Origin: an uncultured Anaerotruncus sp.
GTDB lineage: Bacteria; Bacillota; Clostridia; Oscillospirales; Ruminococcaceae
Direction of reading: 5' to 3'
Assembly: GCF_902490045.1 (NCBI RefSeq)
Contig: NZ_CABUCJ010000060.1
Location: forward strand, 1 to 14,545
Length of the DNA: 14,545 nt
A model generated the notes under the pieces. The model worked only from the letters and a program-made list of their open reading frames with translations. It was not told the origin of the DNA and ran no database searches. The first letter of the stretch is position 1; each line of letters starts with the position of its first letter. The position numbers and the translations under genes are program-made. Below are positions 7,695 through 14,457 of the stretch, one piece after another.

Positions 7695-8048
7695 ATGGAA
7701 GCCACGGCGAGGAAGATGACGAAGGTGATCGACGAGCTGATCGTGTTTTTTTTCAGCGTCGGCTCGGACGGGGTGCAGATGGACCTGCGCAAGCTGGAGG
7801 ACGGCTACGAGCTCTCCCTCAAAAGCCGGTACGACCCCGCGGAGAGCAAGAAGGTGAACGACCTCGACCGGTTCCTCAACCAAGCGGAAAAAAACGAGGG
7901 CCTCGAGGAATTCTTCTGGCAGCTTGCGGGGGTGAGTGGACTGGGACAGGACAGCGAGCTGCACCTGATCGGGCAGATGGTCGACTGCCGCAGGCTGGAG
8001 ATCGGCCCCGACACGGTGGAGCTCACGCTTTTTAAGCGGAGGGAATGA
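7695..8048 (+). CDS. Uncharacterised 117-residue soluble protein paired with the DUF1576-like gene
   Basis: ATG at 7695 has AGGGGG 7 bases upstream. The open frame extends upstream within the previous gene, but the ribosome site and the 14-base spacing fix this start. The protein is charged and soluble apart from a short hydrophobic stretch (LIVFFFSVG, 15-23), with no signal peptide, Cys cluster or obvious catalytic motif. Predicted pattern: helix (5-18), short strands (27-45, alternating residues as in LEDGYELSLKSRY), helices (52-80, including EEFFWQLAG), helix (87-98, ELHLIGQMVD) and a final strand pair (100-114). The helix-strand layout loosely recalls regulatory alpha/beta domains of the histidine-kinase ATPase type, but no nucleotide-binding motif is visible. 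I do not recognise the family. Its spacing suggests a cytoplasmic partner or regulator of the membrane protein. Confidence 0.75.
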   Translation: MEATARKMTKVIDELIVFFFSVGSDGVQMDLRKLEDGYELSLKSRYDPAESKKVNDLDRFLNQAEKNEGLEEFFWQLAGVSGLGQDSELHLIGQMVDCRRLEIGPDTVELTLFKRRE

Positions 8049-8078
8049 CCGGAATTTTCCTCTCAAACCCGCATGAAC

Positions 8079-8100
8079 AGGGGCTTTCGGGCCTTTTATT
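8079..8100 (+). terminator. Possible intrinsic terminator after the DUF1576-like operon
   Basis: AGGGGCT pairs with GGCCTTT around a TTCG tetraloop (two G-U and one U-G pair), followed by TATTT. It is weaker than the other terminators here, but it lies 30 bases after the stop and before the AT-rich promoter of the thl operon. Confidence 0.45.
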
Positions 8101-8144
8101 TCAAAAGTGCATAAAAGCGGTTTCGGGCGAGGGGGGAGATTTAG

Positions 8145-8174
8145 ACAAACTTATAAAAATCGTGAAAAGTTTGT
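8145..8174. repeat. Inverted repeat upstream of the thl promoter
   Basis: ACAAACTT at 8145-8152 and AAGTTTGT at 8167-8174 are perfect inverted copies 14 bases apart. The right arm overlaps the first half of the Rex-like box. It may be a second regulator site or chance in an AT-rich leader. Confidence 0.4.
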
Positions 8175-8188
8175 TAAAAATATAGCAA
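8171..8188. promoter_or_regulatory. Rex-type redox operator of the butyryl-CoA operon
   Basis: TTGTTAAAAATATAGCAA fits the clostridial Rex box TTGTTAA-N4-TTAACAA. The left half-site matches at seven of seven bases and the right half at five of seven. It covers the expected -35 position of the thl promoter, where a bound repressor would block transcription. Known in clostridia: Rex represses thl and crt-bcd-etf-hbd genes when NADH/NAD+ is low. No rex gene is in the window. Confidence 0.7.
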
Positions 8189-8211
8189 TTTCAAAACCCT
8201 TGTAGTATACT
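8183..8211 (+). promoter_or_regulatory. Promoter of the thl-crt-hbd-bcd-etfBA operon
   Basis: A good -10, TATACT, lies at 8206-8211. The -35 at 17-base spacing, TAGCAA (8183-8188), is poor (three of six). It is inside the Rex-like box. A compromised -35 in a region that must drive strong expression suggests that another factor or sigma contact may help. Transcript start is expected near 8218. Confidence 0.6.
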
Positions 8212-8221
8212 GGTAAACGAA

Positions 8222-8236
8222 GGGCCGGTCCGGCCC
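8222..8236 (+). other. Inverted repeat at the 5' end of the thl mRNA
   Basis: GGGCCGG and CCGGCCC flank a single T (8229). The repeat falls within a few bases of the predicted transcript start and 40 bases before the start codon, so it could form a 5'-terminal hairpin that protects the mRNA. Role is inference. Confidence 0.5.
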
Positions 8237-8274
8237 GGAACCTGATAATTTCAAGAAAAATCGGAGGCGTCAAC

Positions 8275-9459
8275 ATGTCAAAGGAAATCGTATTGGCCGG
8301 TGCCTGCCGCACCGCAATCGGCAAAATGGGCGGTTCCCTCACGGGTGTCCCCGCCGCGCAGCTCGGTGCTATCGTGATCAAGGAAGCCCTCAACCGCGCG
8401 GGCGTGAAACCCGAGCAGGTTGACGAAGTGTTTATGGGCTGCGTGCTCCAGGCCGCGCAGGGCCAGAACGTCGCGCGCCAGGCCGCCCTCAAGGCCGGTC
8501 TGCCCATCGAGGTTCCCGCGCAGACACTGAACATCGTCTGCGGCTCCGGCCTCAAATGCGTCAATATCGCGGCCGCGATGATCGCTTCGGGCGAGGCGGA
8601 CATCATCGTTGCCGGCGGCATGGAGAACATGTCCGCGACCCCCTTCGCGCTCGACAAGGCGCGCTACGGCTACCGCATGAACGACGGCAAGCTGATCGAC
8701 TGCATGATCAAGGACTCCCTCTGGGACGCTTTCAATGACTACCATATGGGCATCACCGCGGAGAACGTCGCCGAGAAATACGGCGTCACCCGCGAGATGC
8801 AGGACGCGTTCGCCGCTTCCAGCCAGCAGAAATGCGAAGCCGCCCGCAAGGCCGGCAAGTTCAAGGACGAGATCGTCCCGGTCCCCATCAAGGTCAAGAA
8901 GGAGACCGTCCTGTTCGACACCGACGAGTTCCCCCGCGACGGCGTGACCGCCGAGGGCATCGCCAAGCTGCGCCCGGCCTTCAAGGAGGGCGGCACGGTG
9001 ACCGCCGCGAACGCCTCGGGCATCAACGACGGCGCCGCCGCGATCGTCGTCATGAGCGCCGACAAGGCCAGGGAGCTCGGCATCAAGCCGATGGCCAAAT
9101 GGGTCGCCGGCGCGACCGCGGGCGTCGACCCCTCCATCATGGGCATCGGCCCCGCCTTCTCCACCAAGAAGCTGTTTGACAAGACCGGCCTCACGATCGA
9201 CCAGATGGACCTCATCGAGGCGAACGAGGCGTTTGCCGCGCAGTCTCTGGCCGTGGGCATCGAGCTCGGCTGGGACGCCTCCAAAGTCAACGTCAACGGC
9301 GGCGCGCTCGCGCTGGGACATCCGGTGGGCGCTTCCGGCTGCCGCATCCTTGTCACCCTGCTGCACGAGATGAAGAAGCGCGGCTCCAAGATGGGGCTTG
9401 CGACCCTCTGCATCGGCGGCGGCATGGGCTGCTCGACGGTCGTCGAGAACATCCAGTAA
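8275..9459 (+). CDS. thl: Acetyl-CoA acetyltransferase (thiolase)
   Basis: 394 residues, standard length for a biosynthetic thiolase. It condenses two acetyl-CoA to acetoacetyl-CoA in the cytoplasm, the first step towards butyryl-CoA. The nucleophile Cys89 is in NIVCGSGLKC, the catalytic His349 in GHPVGASG, and Cys379 in CIGGGMGCSTV. NVNGGALALGHP precedes the His motif as in the family. Start ATG at 8275 has GGAGG at 8263-8267, 7 bases away. It is the first gene of the operon, behind the Rex-like operator, and is separated from crt by 88 bases containing a hairpin, so its mRNA level may differ from that of the downstream genes. Identification as a thiolase is firm; the acetyl-CoA specificity follows from the operon. 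Confidence 0.96.
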   Translation: MSKEIVLAGACRTAIGKMGGSLTGVPAAQLGAIVIKEALNRAGVKPEQVDEVFMGCVLQAAQGQNVARQAALKAGLPIEVPAQTLNIVCGSGLKCVNIAAAMIASGEADIIVAGGMENMSATPFALDKARYGYRMNDGKLIDCMIKDSLWDAFNDYHMGITAENVAEKYGVTREMQDAFAASSQQKCEAARKAGKFKDEIVPVPIKVKKETVLFDTDEFPRDGVTAEGIAKLRPAFKEGGTVTAANASGINDGAAAIVVMSADKARELGIKPMAKWVAGATAGVDPSIMGIGPAFSTKKLFDKTGLTIDQMDLIEANEAFAAQSLAVGIELGWDASKVNVNGGALALGHPVGASGCRILVTLLHEMKKRGSKMGLATLCIGGGMGCSTVVENIQ

Positions 9460-9477
9460 ATCCGCATCAAACGCTTC

Positions 9478-9503
9478 CAGGCATCCGGGGTTCCGGGTGC
9501 CTG
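9478..9503 (+). other. Intercistronic hairpin between thl and crt
   Basis: CAGGCATCCGG (9478-9488) pairs with CCGGGTGCCTG (9493-9503), 11 base pairs with one T-G wobble and a GGTT loop. No T run follows, so full termination is unlikely. A partial terminator, RNA processing site or stabiliser of the thl message is possible. Confidence 0.65.
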
Positions 9504-9547
9504 AAAGTTGTGAAACAGCAAAAAAACACAGGAACGGAGGCAATACC

Positions 9548-10324
9548 TTGAGTTACGTCACCTACGAACAGAAGGGCTTCGTCGGCGTGGTCACGATCGA
9601 CAAGCCCAAGGCACTCAACGCGCTGAACAGCGAGGTGCTCGGCGATCTCGAGAAGGTCGTCGACGCGATCGACACGGACGCGACCCGCTGCGTCATCATC
9701 ACCGGCGCCGGGGAGAAGGCGTTCGTCGCGGGTGCCGACATCGCCGAGATGTCCGGGCTCACCAAGGCCGAGGGCAGGGCGTTCGGCAAGAAGGGCAACG
9801 ACATCTTCCGCAAGATCGAAACGCTGCCGGTGCCGGTCATCGCGGCGGTCAACGGGTTCGCGCTCGGCGGCGGCTGCGAGCTGGCCATGAGCTGCGACAT
9901 CCGCATCGCGTCGGAGAACGCGGTGTTCGCGCAGCCGGAGGTTTCGCTCGGCATCACCGCCGGCTTCGGCGGCACCCAGCGGCTTGCCCGCACGATCGGC
10001 GTGGGCAAGGCCAAGGAGCTGCTCTACACCACCGGAAAGATCAAGGCTCCCGAGGCGCTCGCGCTCGGGCTTGTCAACCACGTCGTCCCGCTCGAGAGCC
10101 TGATGGACGAGGCGATGAAGCTGGCCGAAAAGATCGCCCGCAACGCGCCGATCGCGGTGCGCGCCACCAAGAAGGCGATCAACGACGGCCTGCAGGTTTC
10201 GATCGACGAGGGCATCGCGATCGAGGAGGAGCTGTTCGGCAGCTGCTTTGAGACGGCCGACCAGCAGAACGCGATGAAGGCGTTCGTGGCGAAGGAAAAG
10301 CCCGCCCCGTTCGAGAACAAGTAA
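9548..10324 (+). CDS. crt: 3-hydroxybutyryl-CoA dehydratase (crotonase)
   Basis: 258 residues from TTG at 9548, placed by GGAGG at 9536-9540 with 7-base spacing and by the usual crotonase N-terminus. It removes water from 3-hydroxybutyryl-CoA to give crotonyl-CoA. Crotonase motifs are all present: AFVAGADIAEM (58-68) for the first oxyanion-hole strand, NGFALGGGCELAMSCD (102-117) with catalytic Glu111, and QPEVSLG (129-135) with catalytic Glu131. The 20-residue spacing of the two glutamates matches enoyl-CoA hydratases. Upstream in-frame codons run into the 3' end of thl in another frame and are not used. Second gene of the operon, followed by hbd after 32 bases. Confidence 0.95.
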   Translation: MSYVTYEQKGFVGVVTIDKPKALNALNSEVLGDLEKVVDAIDTDATRCVIITGAGEKAFVAGADIAEMSGLTKAEGRAFGKKGNDIFRKIETLPVPVIAAVNGFALGGGCELAMSCDIRIASENAVFAQPEVSLGITAGFGGTQRLARTIGVGKAKELLYTTGKIKAPEALALGLVNHVVPLESLMDEAMKLAEKIARNAPIAVRATKKAINDGLQVSIDEGIAIEEELFGSCFETADQQNAMKAFVAKEKPAPFENK

Positions 10325-10356
10325 ATCCCCAAAAGATACATATGGAGGTAAATGAA

Positions 10357-11196
10357 ATGAAAGTTGGCGTTATCGGCGCGGGAACGATGGGTTCCGGCAT
10401 CGCGCAGGCATTCGCGGTCACCGACGGCTACGAGGTCGTGCTCTGCGACATCACCGAGGAATTTGCCGCGGGCGGCAAGAAGAAGATCGAAAAGTCCCTG
10501 ACCAAGCTCGTCTCCAAGGGCAGGATGGAACAGGAGAAGGCGGACGCGATTTTGGCGAAGATCACCACCGGGCTCAACGACAAGGTGGCCGACTGCGACC
10601 TGGTCGTCGAGGCGGCGCTCGAGAAGATGGACCTCAAGAAGGAGCTCTTCGCCAAGCTGCAGACGATCTGCAAAAAGGACGCGATCTTTGCCTCCAACAC
10701 CTCCTCCCTCTCCCTGACCGAGATGTCCCAGGGGCTTGACCGCGCGATCGTGGGCATGCACTTCTTCAACCCCGCGCCGGTCATGAAGCTGGTCGAGGTC
10801 ACCGCTGGCCTGCACACCGCTCCCGAGACGGTCGAAAAGATCGTCGCCATCTCCAAGGAGATCGGCAAGACCCCGGTCGAAGTCAAGGAGGCCCCCGGCT
10901 TCGTCGTCAACCGCATCCTCATCCCGATGATCAACGAGGCGATCGGCATCTACGCCGAGGGCGTCGCGTCGGTCGAGGGCATCGACTCCGCCATGCAGCT
11001 CGGCGCGAACCACCCGATGGGCCCGCTCGCGCTCGGCGACCTGATCGGTCTGGACGTCTGCCTGGCGATCATGGAAGTGCTCTACAACGAGTTCGGCGAT
11101 CCGAAATACCGCCCGCACCCGCTGCTCCGCAAGATGGTCCGCGGCGGCACGCTCGGCCGCAAGACCGGCAAGGGCTTCTACGACTACTCCAAGTAA
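10357..11196 (+). CDS. hbd: 3-hydroxybutyryl-CoA dehydrogenase
   Basis: 279 residues, usual for the clostridial enzyme (about 280). It reduces acetoacetyl-CoA to 3-hydroxybutyryl-CoA with NAD(P)H. The Rossmann motif GAGTMGSG is at 7-14 and the acidic residue after the second strand (Asp31, in LCDITEE) could favour NADH. Catalytic residues: Ser in SNTSS (113-117), His135 in GMHFFNPAPVMKLVEV, Glu147 in the same motif and Asn185 in GFVVNR. ATG at 10357 is chosen because GGAGGT lies 7 bases before it. The in-frame ATG at 10342 overlaps that ribosome site and would add five residues. Between crt and bcd in the operon. Confidence 0.96.
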   Translation: MKVGVIGAGTMGSGIAQAFAVTDGYEVVLCDITEEFAAGGKKKIEKSLTKLVSKGRMEQEKADAILAKITTGLNDKVADCDLVVEAALEKMDLKKELFAKLQTICKKDAIFASNTSSLSLTEMSQGLDRAIVGMHFFNPAPVMKLVEVTAGLHTAPETVEKIVAISKEIGKTPVEVKEAPGFVVNRILIPMINEAIGIYAEGVASVEGIDSAMQLGANHPMGPLALGDLIGLDVCLAIMEVLYNEFGDPKYRPHPLLRKMVRGGTLGRKTGKGFYDYSK

Positions 11197-11212
11197 ATCC
11201 GCTCCCGCTCCG

Positions 11213-11249
11213 CAGGCCGCGCGGCGCATCCGTTGTGCCGCGCGGTTTG
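11213..11249 (+). other. Large intercistronic hairpin between hbd and bcd
   Basis: CCGCGCGGCGCA (11217-11228) pairs with TGTGCCGCGCGG (11234-11245), 12 pairs with one wobble and loop TCCGT. Four more weaker pairs extend it to 11213 and 11249. No clean T run follows. In a 101-base gap it could attenuate, process or stabilise the message ahead of bcd-etfBA. Confidence 0.65.
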
Positions 11250-11297
11250 GCGCGGGCAGCTTTCGCAGGAAATAAAACAAATTAGGGAGGAACTTGC

Positions 11298-12437
11298 ATG
11301 GACTTTGTACTCAGCAAAGAGCAGGAGATGGCAAGACAGCTTTTCCGTGACTTCGCGGAAAAGGAAGTGAAGCCCCTTGCTCAGGAAGTGGATGAGGAAG
11401 AGCGCTTCCCGGCCGAGACGGTCGCGAAGATGCAGAAATACGGCTTTATGGGCATCCCGTTCCCGAAGGAGCTGGGCGGCCAGGGCTGCGACACGCTGAC
11501 CTACGCGATGTGCGTCGAGGAGCTGTCTAAGGTCTGCGCGACGACGGGCGTCATCGTGTCGGCGCACACCTCGCTCGGCTGCGACCCGATCAAAAAGTAC
11601 GGCACCCCCGAGCAGATTGAAAAATACCTCATTCCGATGGCGCAGGGCAAAAAGCTCGGCGCGTTCGGTCTCACCGAGCCGGGCGCCGGCACCGACGCCT
11701 CCGGCCAGCAGACCAAGGCGGTGCTTGACGGCGACCACTATGTGCTCAACGGCTCCAAGATCTTCATCACCAACGCCGGCCAGGCGGACGTGTACGTCAT
11801 CTTTGCGATGACCGATAAATCCAAGGGCAACCGCGGCATTTCCGCGTTCATCGTCGAAAAGGAGTTCCCCGGCTTCTCGATCGGCAAAAAGGAGCTCAAG
11901 ATGGGCATCCGCGGCTCCTCCACCTGCGAGCTGATCTTTGAAAACTGCATCGTCCCGAAGGAGAACCTCCTCGGGCAGGAGGGCAAGGGCTTCGGCATCG
12001 CGATGGGCACCCTCGACGGCGGCCGTATCGGCATCGCCGCGCAGGCGCTGGGCATCGCGCAGGGCGCGTTCGACGAGACGGTCAAGTACGTCAAGGAGCG
12101 CAAGCAGTTCGGCCGCCCGATTTCGGCGTTCCAGAACACCCAGTTCCAGCTTGCGGACATGAAGGCCAAGATCGAGGCCGCCCGCCTGCTCGTCTACAGC
12201 GCCGCGGTGGCCAAGGACACCAAGAAGCGCTTCTCGGTCGACGCCGCGATGGCCAAGCTGTTCGCCGCCGAGACCGCGATGGAGGTCACCACCAAGTGCG
12301 TGCAGCTCTTCGGCGGTTACGGCTATACGAGGGATTACCCCGTGGAGCGCATGATGCGCGACGCGAAGATCACGGAGATCTACGAGGGCACCAGCGAGGT
12401 CCAGCGTATGGTCATTTCCGGATCGTTCTTGAAGTAG
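11298..12437 (+). CDS. bcd: Butyryl-CoA dehydrogenase (short-chain acyl-CoA dehydrogenase)
   Basis: 379 residues, the family's usual length. It reduces crotonyl-CoA to butyryl-CoA. Acyl-CoA dehydrogenase signature GAFGLTEPGAGTD is at 121-133 and the second signature QLFGGYGYTRDYPVERMMRD at 336-355. The catalytic base is Glu363 in YEGTSE, the position used by short-chain enzymes. FAD-binding elements include FITNAG (156-161) and RKQFGRPI (268-275). The start has GGAGG 7 bases upstream. It is directly followed by etfB and etfA; in clostridia this trio forms an electron-bifurcating complex coupling crotonyl-CoA reduction by NADH to ferredoxin reduction. Bifurcation is inferred from gene context, not proven by the sequence. 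Confidence 0.95.
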   Translation: MDFVLSKEQEMARQLFRDFAEKEVKPLAQEVDEEERFPAETVAKMQKYGFMGIPFPKELGGQGCDTLTYAMCVEELSKVCATTGVIVSAHTSLGCDPIKKYGTPEQIEKYLIPMAQGKKLGAFGLTEPGAGTDASGQQTKAVLDGDHYVLNGSKIFITNAGQADVYVIFAMTDKSKGNRGISAFIVEKEFPGFSIGKKELKMGIRGSSTCELIFENCIVPKENLLGQEGKGFGIAMGTLDGGRIGIAAQALGIAQGAFDETVKYVKERKQFGRPISAFQNTQFQLADMKAKIEAARLLVYSAAVAKDTKKRFSVDAAMAKLFAAETAMEVTTKCVQLFGGYGYTRDYPVERMMRDAKITEIYEGTSEVQRMVISGSFLK

Positions 12438-12453
12438 AAGGGAGTTGCAGGAA

Positions 12454-13236
12454 TTGAAAGTAGTCGTTTGCATTAAGCAGGTCCCGGATACCAACGAGGT
12501 CAAGCTCGATCCGGTGACCGGAACGCTGATCCGTGAAGGCGTTCCCAGCATCATCAACCCGGACGACAAGGCGGGGCTCGAGGCCGCGCTGCGTCTCAAG
12601 GACCAGTACGGCGCGCATGTCACCGTCGTTTCGATGGGCCCGCCGCAGGCCGACCTGGCGCTGCGCGAGGCGCTGGCGATGGGCGCGGACGAGGCGGTCC
12701 TCGTCACCGACCGCGCGTTCGGCGGCGCGGACACCTGGGCGACCTCGTCGACCATCGCGTCTGCGCTCGAGAACCTCGAATACGACCTCATCATCACCGG
12801 CCGCCAGGCGATCGACGGCGACACCGCCCAGGTCGGCCCGCAGATCGCGGAGCATCTGGGGCTGGTCAACATCAGCTATGCCGAGGACCTCAAGGTCGAA
12901 GATGGCTATGTGATCGTCAAGCGGCAGTATGAGGACCGCTACCACATCCTCAAGGCAAAAATGCCCTGCCTGATCACCGCGCTCAGCGAGCTGAACGAGC
13001 CCCGTTACATGACCCCGGGCGGCATCTTCGACGCCTACCGTGAGAAAGAGGTCAAGGTGTGGACCCGTCCCGACCTCAAGGTCGACGACGGCAACATCGG
13101 CCTCAAGGGTTCCCCGACGCGGGTCTTCAAGTCGTTCACCAAGGCCGTCAAGGGCAAGGGCACCGTCGTGACCCTCGACCCGCAGGAGTCGGCCAACTGG
13201 CTGGTCGACAGGCTCAAAGAAAAATTCATTCTGTGA
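12454..13236 (+). CDS. etfB: Electron transfer flavoprotein beta subunit
   Basis: 260 residues from TTG at 12454. GGGAG at 12440-12444 is 9 bases upstream and translation gives MKVVVCIKQVPDTNEVKLDP, the classical EtfB N-terminus. An in-frame TTG at 12445 is too close to the ribosome site. Key features: KQVPDT (8-13), MGADEAVLVTD (76-86), the AIDGDTAQVGPQ loop (119-130) that binds the beta-site flavin or nucleotide, and RYMTPGGIFDA (184-194). It transfers electrons between NADH, ferredoxin and Bcd together with EtfA. It begins 16 bases after the bcd stop, and etfA follows with an 17-base gap, so the three subunits are translated from one tightly packed message. Confidence 0.95.
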   Translation: MKVVVCIKQVPDTNEVKLDPVTGTLIREGVPSIINPDDKAGLEAALRLKDQYGAHVTVVSMGPPQADLALREALAMGADEAVLVTDRAFGGADTWATSSTIASALENLEYDLIITGRQAIDGDTAQVGPQIAEHLGLVNISYAEDLKVEDGYVIVKRQYEDRYHILKAKMPCLITALSELNEPRYMTPGGIFDAYREKEVKVWTRPDLKVDDGNIGLKGSPTRVFKSFTKAVKGKGTVVTLDPQESANWLVDRLKEKFIL

Positions 13237-13253
13237 GGAAAGTGGTGAACGAA

Positions 13254-14273
13254 ATGGCTGTTTCTGATTATAAAGGCGTATTCATCTTCGCGCAGCAGGT
13301 CGAAAACAAGATCACCGGCGTTTCCTACGAGCTGATCGGCAAGGGCAAACAGCTCGCCGCCGACCTCGGCACCGAGGTGACGGCGGTCCTGCTGGGCCAC
13401 CAGGTGACCGACCTGTCCAAAAAGCTCGCGCGCTACGGCGCGGACCGCGTGATTGTCGTGGACGACCCCGCGCTTGAAACCTACATGACCGAGCCGTACG
13501 TCGAGGCGATGTACGAGGTCATCCAGGCGAAAAAGCCCGCCGTCGTCCTCTGCGGCGCGACCGCGATCGGCCGCGACATGGCCCCGCGCGTCTCCGCGCG
13601 CGTGCACACCGGCCTGACCGCCGACTGCACCGGGCTGGAGATCGACCCCGAGACCAAGAACCTCATGATGACCCGTCCGGCGTTCGGCGGCAACATCATG
13701 GCGACGATCCTCTGTCCCGACCACCGTCCGCAGATGGCGACGGTCCGCCCGGGCGTCATGCAGCGCGTCTCCCCGATCGACGGGGCCGAGTGCCCGGTCG
13801 AGAAGTTCGAGGTCCCGAACCTCGCCTCCCGCAAGAATGTCGAAATCCTCGAGGTGATCAAGAAGGTCAGCGAGAAGATGGACATCCAGGATGCGAAGGT
13901 ACTCGTTTCGGGCGGCCGCGGCATGGGCTGCCCCGAGAACTTCAAGCTGCTTGAAGAGCTCGCCGACGAGCTCGGCGGCACCATCTCCTCCTCCCGCGCC
14001 TGCGTCGACGCCGGCTGGGTTGAGAAGGACCGCCAGGTCGGCCAGACGGGCAAGACCGTCCGCCCGAACCTCTACATCGCCTGCGGCATCTCCGGCGCCA
14101 TTCAGCATCTCGCCGGCATGGAGGAGAGCGACATCATCATTGCGATCAACAAGGATCCCTCCGCCCCGATCTTCGAGGTCGCGGATTACGGCGTGGTCGG
14201 CGACGTCTGCAAGATCGTGCCCCTCTTCACCGAGGAAATCCGCCGCGTGCGCACCCAGAAAGCGAACGCCTGA
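13254..14273 (+). CDS. etfA: Electron transfer flavoprotein alpha subunit
   Basis: 339 residues from ATG at 13254, giving MAVSDYKGVFIFAQQ. AGGAAA at 13236-13241 is 12 bases away, a long spacing. The in-frame GTG at 13245 would have 3, so a start there (three extra residues) cannot be excluded. The N-terminal domain (1-200) shares the ETF fold. The C-terminal FAD domain has SGGRGMG (219-225), SSRACVDAGW (246-255), QVGQTGKTV (261-269), YIACGISGAIQHLAGM (274-289), INKDPSAPIF (298-307) and DYGVVGD (311-317), all hallmark flavin-binding motifs. There is no fused ferredoxin domain. Last gene of the operon, 16 bases before the stem of a strong terminator. Confidence 0.94.
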   Translation: MAVSDYKGVFIFAQQVENKITGVSYELIGKGKQLAADLGTEVTAVLLGHQVTDLSKKLARYGADRVIVVDDPALETYMTEPYVEAMYEVIQAKKPAVVLCGATAIGRDMAPRVSARVHTGLTADCTGLEIDPETKNLMMTRPAFGGNIMATILCPDHRPQMATVRPGVMQRVSPIDGAECPVEKFEVPNLASRKNVEILEVIKKVSEKMDIQDAKVLVSGGRGMGCPENFKLLEELADELGGTISSSRACVDAGWVEKDRQVGQTGKTVRPNLYIACGISGAIQHLAGMEESDIIIAINKDPSAPIFEVADYGVVGDVCKIVPLFTEEIRRVRTQKANA

Positions 14274-14289
14274 GTTTTTCCCGCGGATC

Positions 14290-14326
14290 AAAAGGAGCCC
14301 CTCCGAACGGGAGGGGCTCCTTTTTT
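14290..14326 (+). terminator. Intrinsic terminator of the butyryl-CoA operon
   Basis: Perfect 15-base-pair stem, AAAAGGAGCCCCTCC (14290-14304) with its complement (14310-14324), loop GAACG, then a run of six T (14321-14326). Confidence 0.95.
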
Positions 14327-14336
14327 GCCGCCCATC

Positions 14337-14366
14337 GAGCGGCGGAGCTTGCCGGTAGTCGACCGG
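14337..14366. repeat. Direct repeat copy 1 with internal hairpin
   Basis: Shares 26 of 30 bases with the copy at 14392. Internal stem CCGGT / ACCGG around loop AGTCG. Confidence 0.75.
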
Positions 14367-14391
14367 AGGCCTCTTAGGCTTACCGCTCAGT

Positions 14392-14421
14392 GAGCGGCGT
14401 AGTTTGTCGGTAGTCGACCGA
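14392..14421. repeat. Direct repeat copy 2 with internal hairpin
   Basis: Starts 55 bases after copy 1. Its internal stem TGTCGGT / ACCGACA (ending at 14423) is longer than in copy 1, with the same AGTCG loop. It is directly overlapped by CCGCTCA-G-TGAGCGG at 14383-14397. Confidence 0.75.
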
Positions 14422-14427
14422 CAGCGA

Positions 14428-14457
14428 CCCTATTTCTTGTACGGACAAGAAATAGGG
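14428..14457. repeat. 13-base-pair inverted repeat
   Basis: CCCTATTTCTTGT (14428-14440) and ACAAGAAATAGGG (14445-14457) are perfect complements around ACGG. It is AT-richer than its surroundings and has no T run after it. Confidence 0.8.

Noticed and set aside
14337..14421. Possible minimal CRISPR array (two 30-base repeats, 25-base spacer)
   Set aside because: Only two copies with four differences, the intervening DNA contains part of another palindrome, and no cas gene is near.
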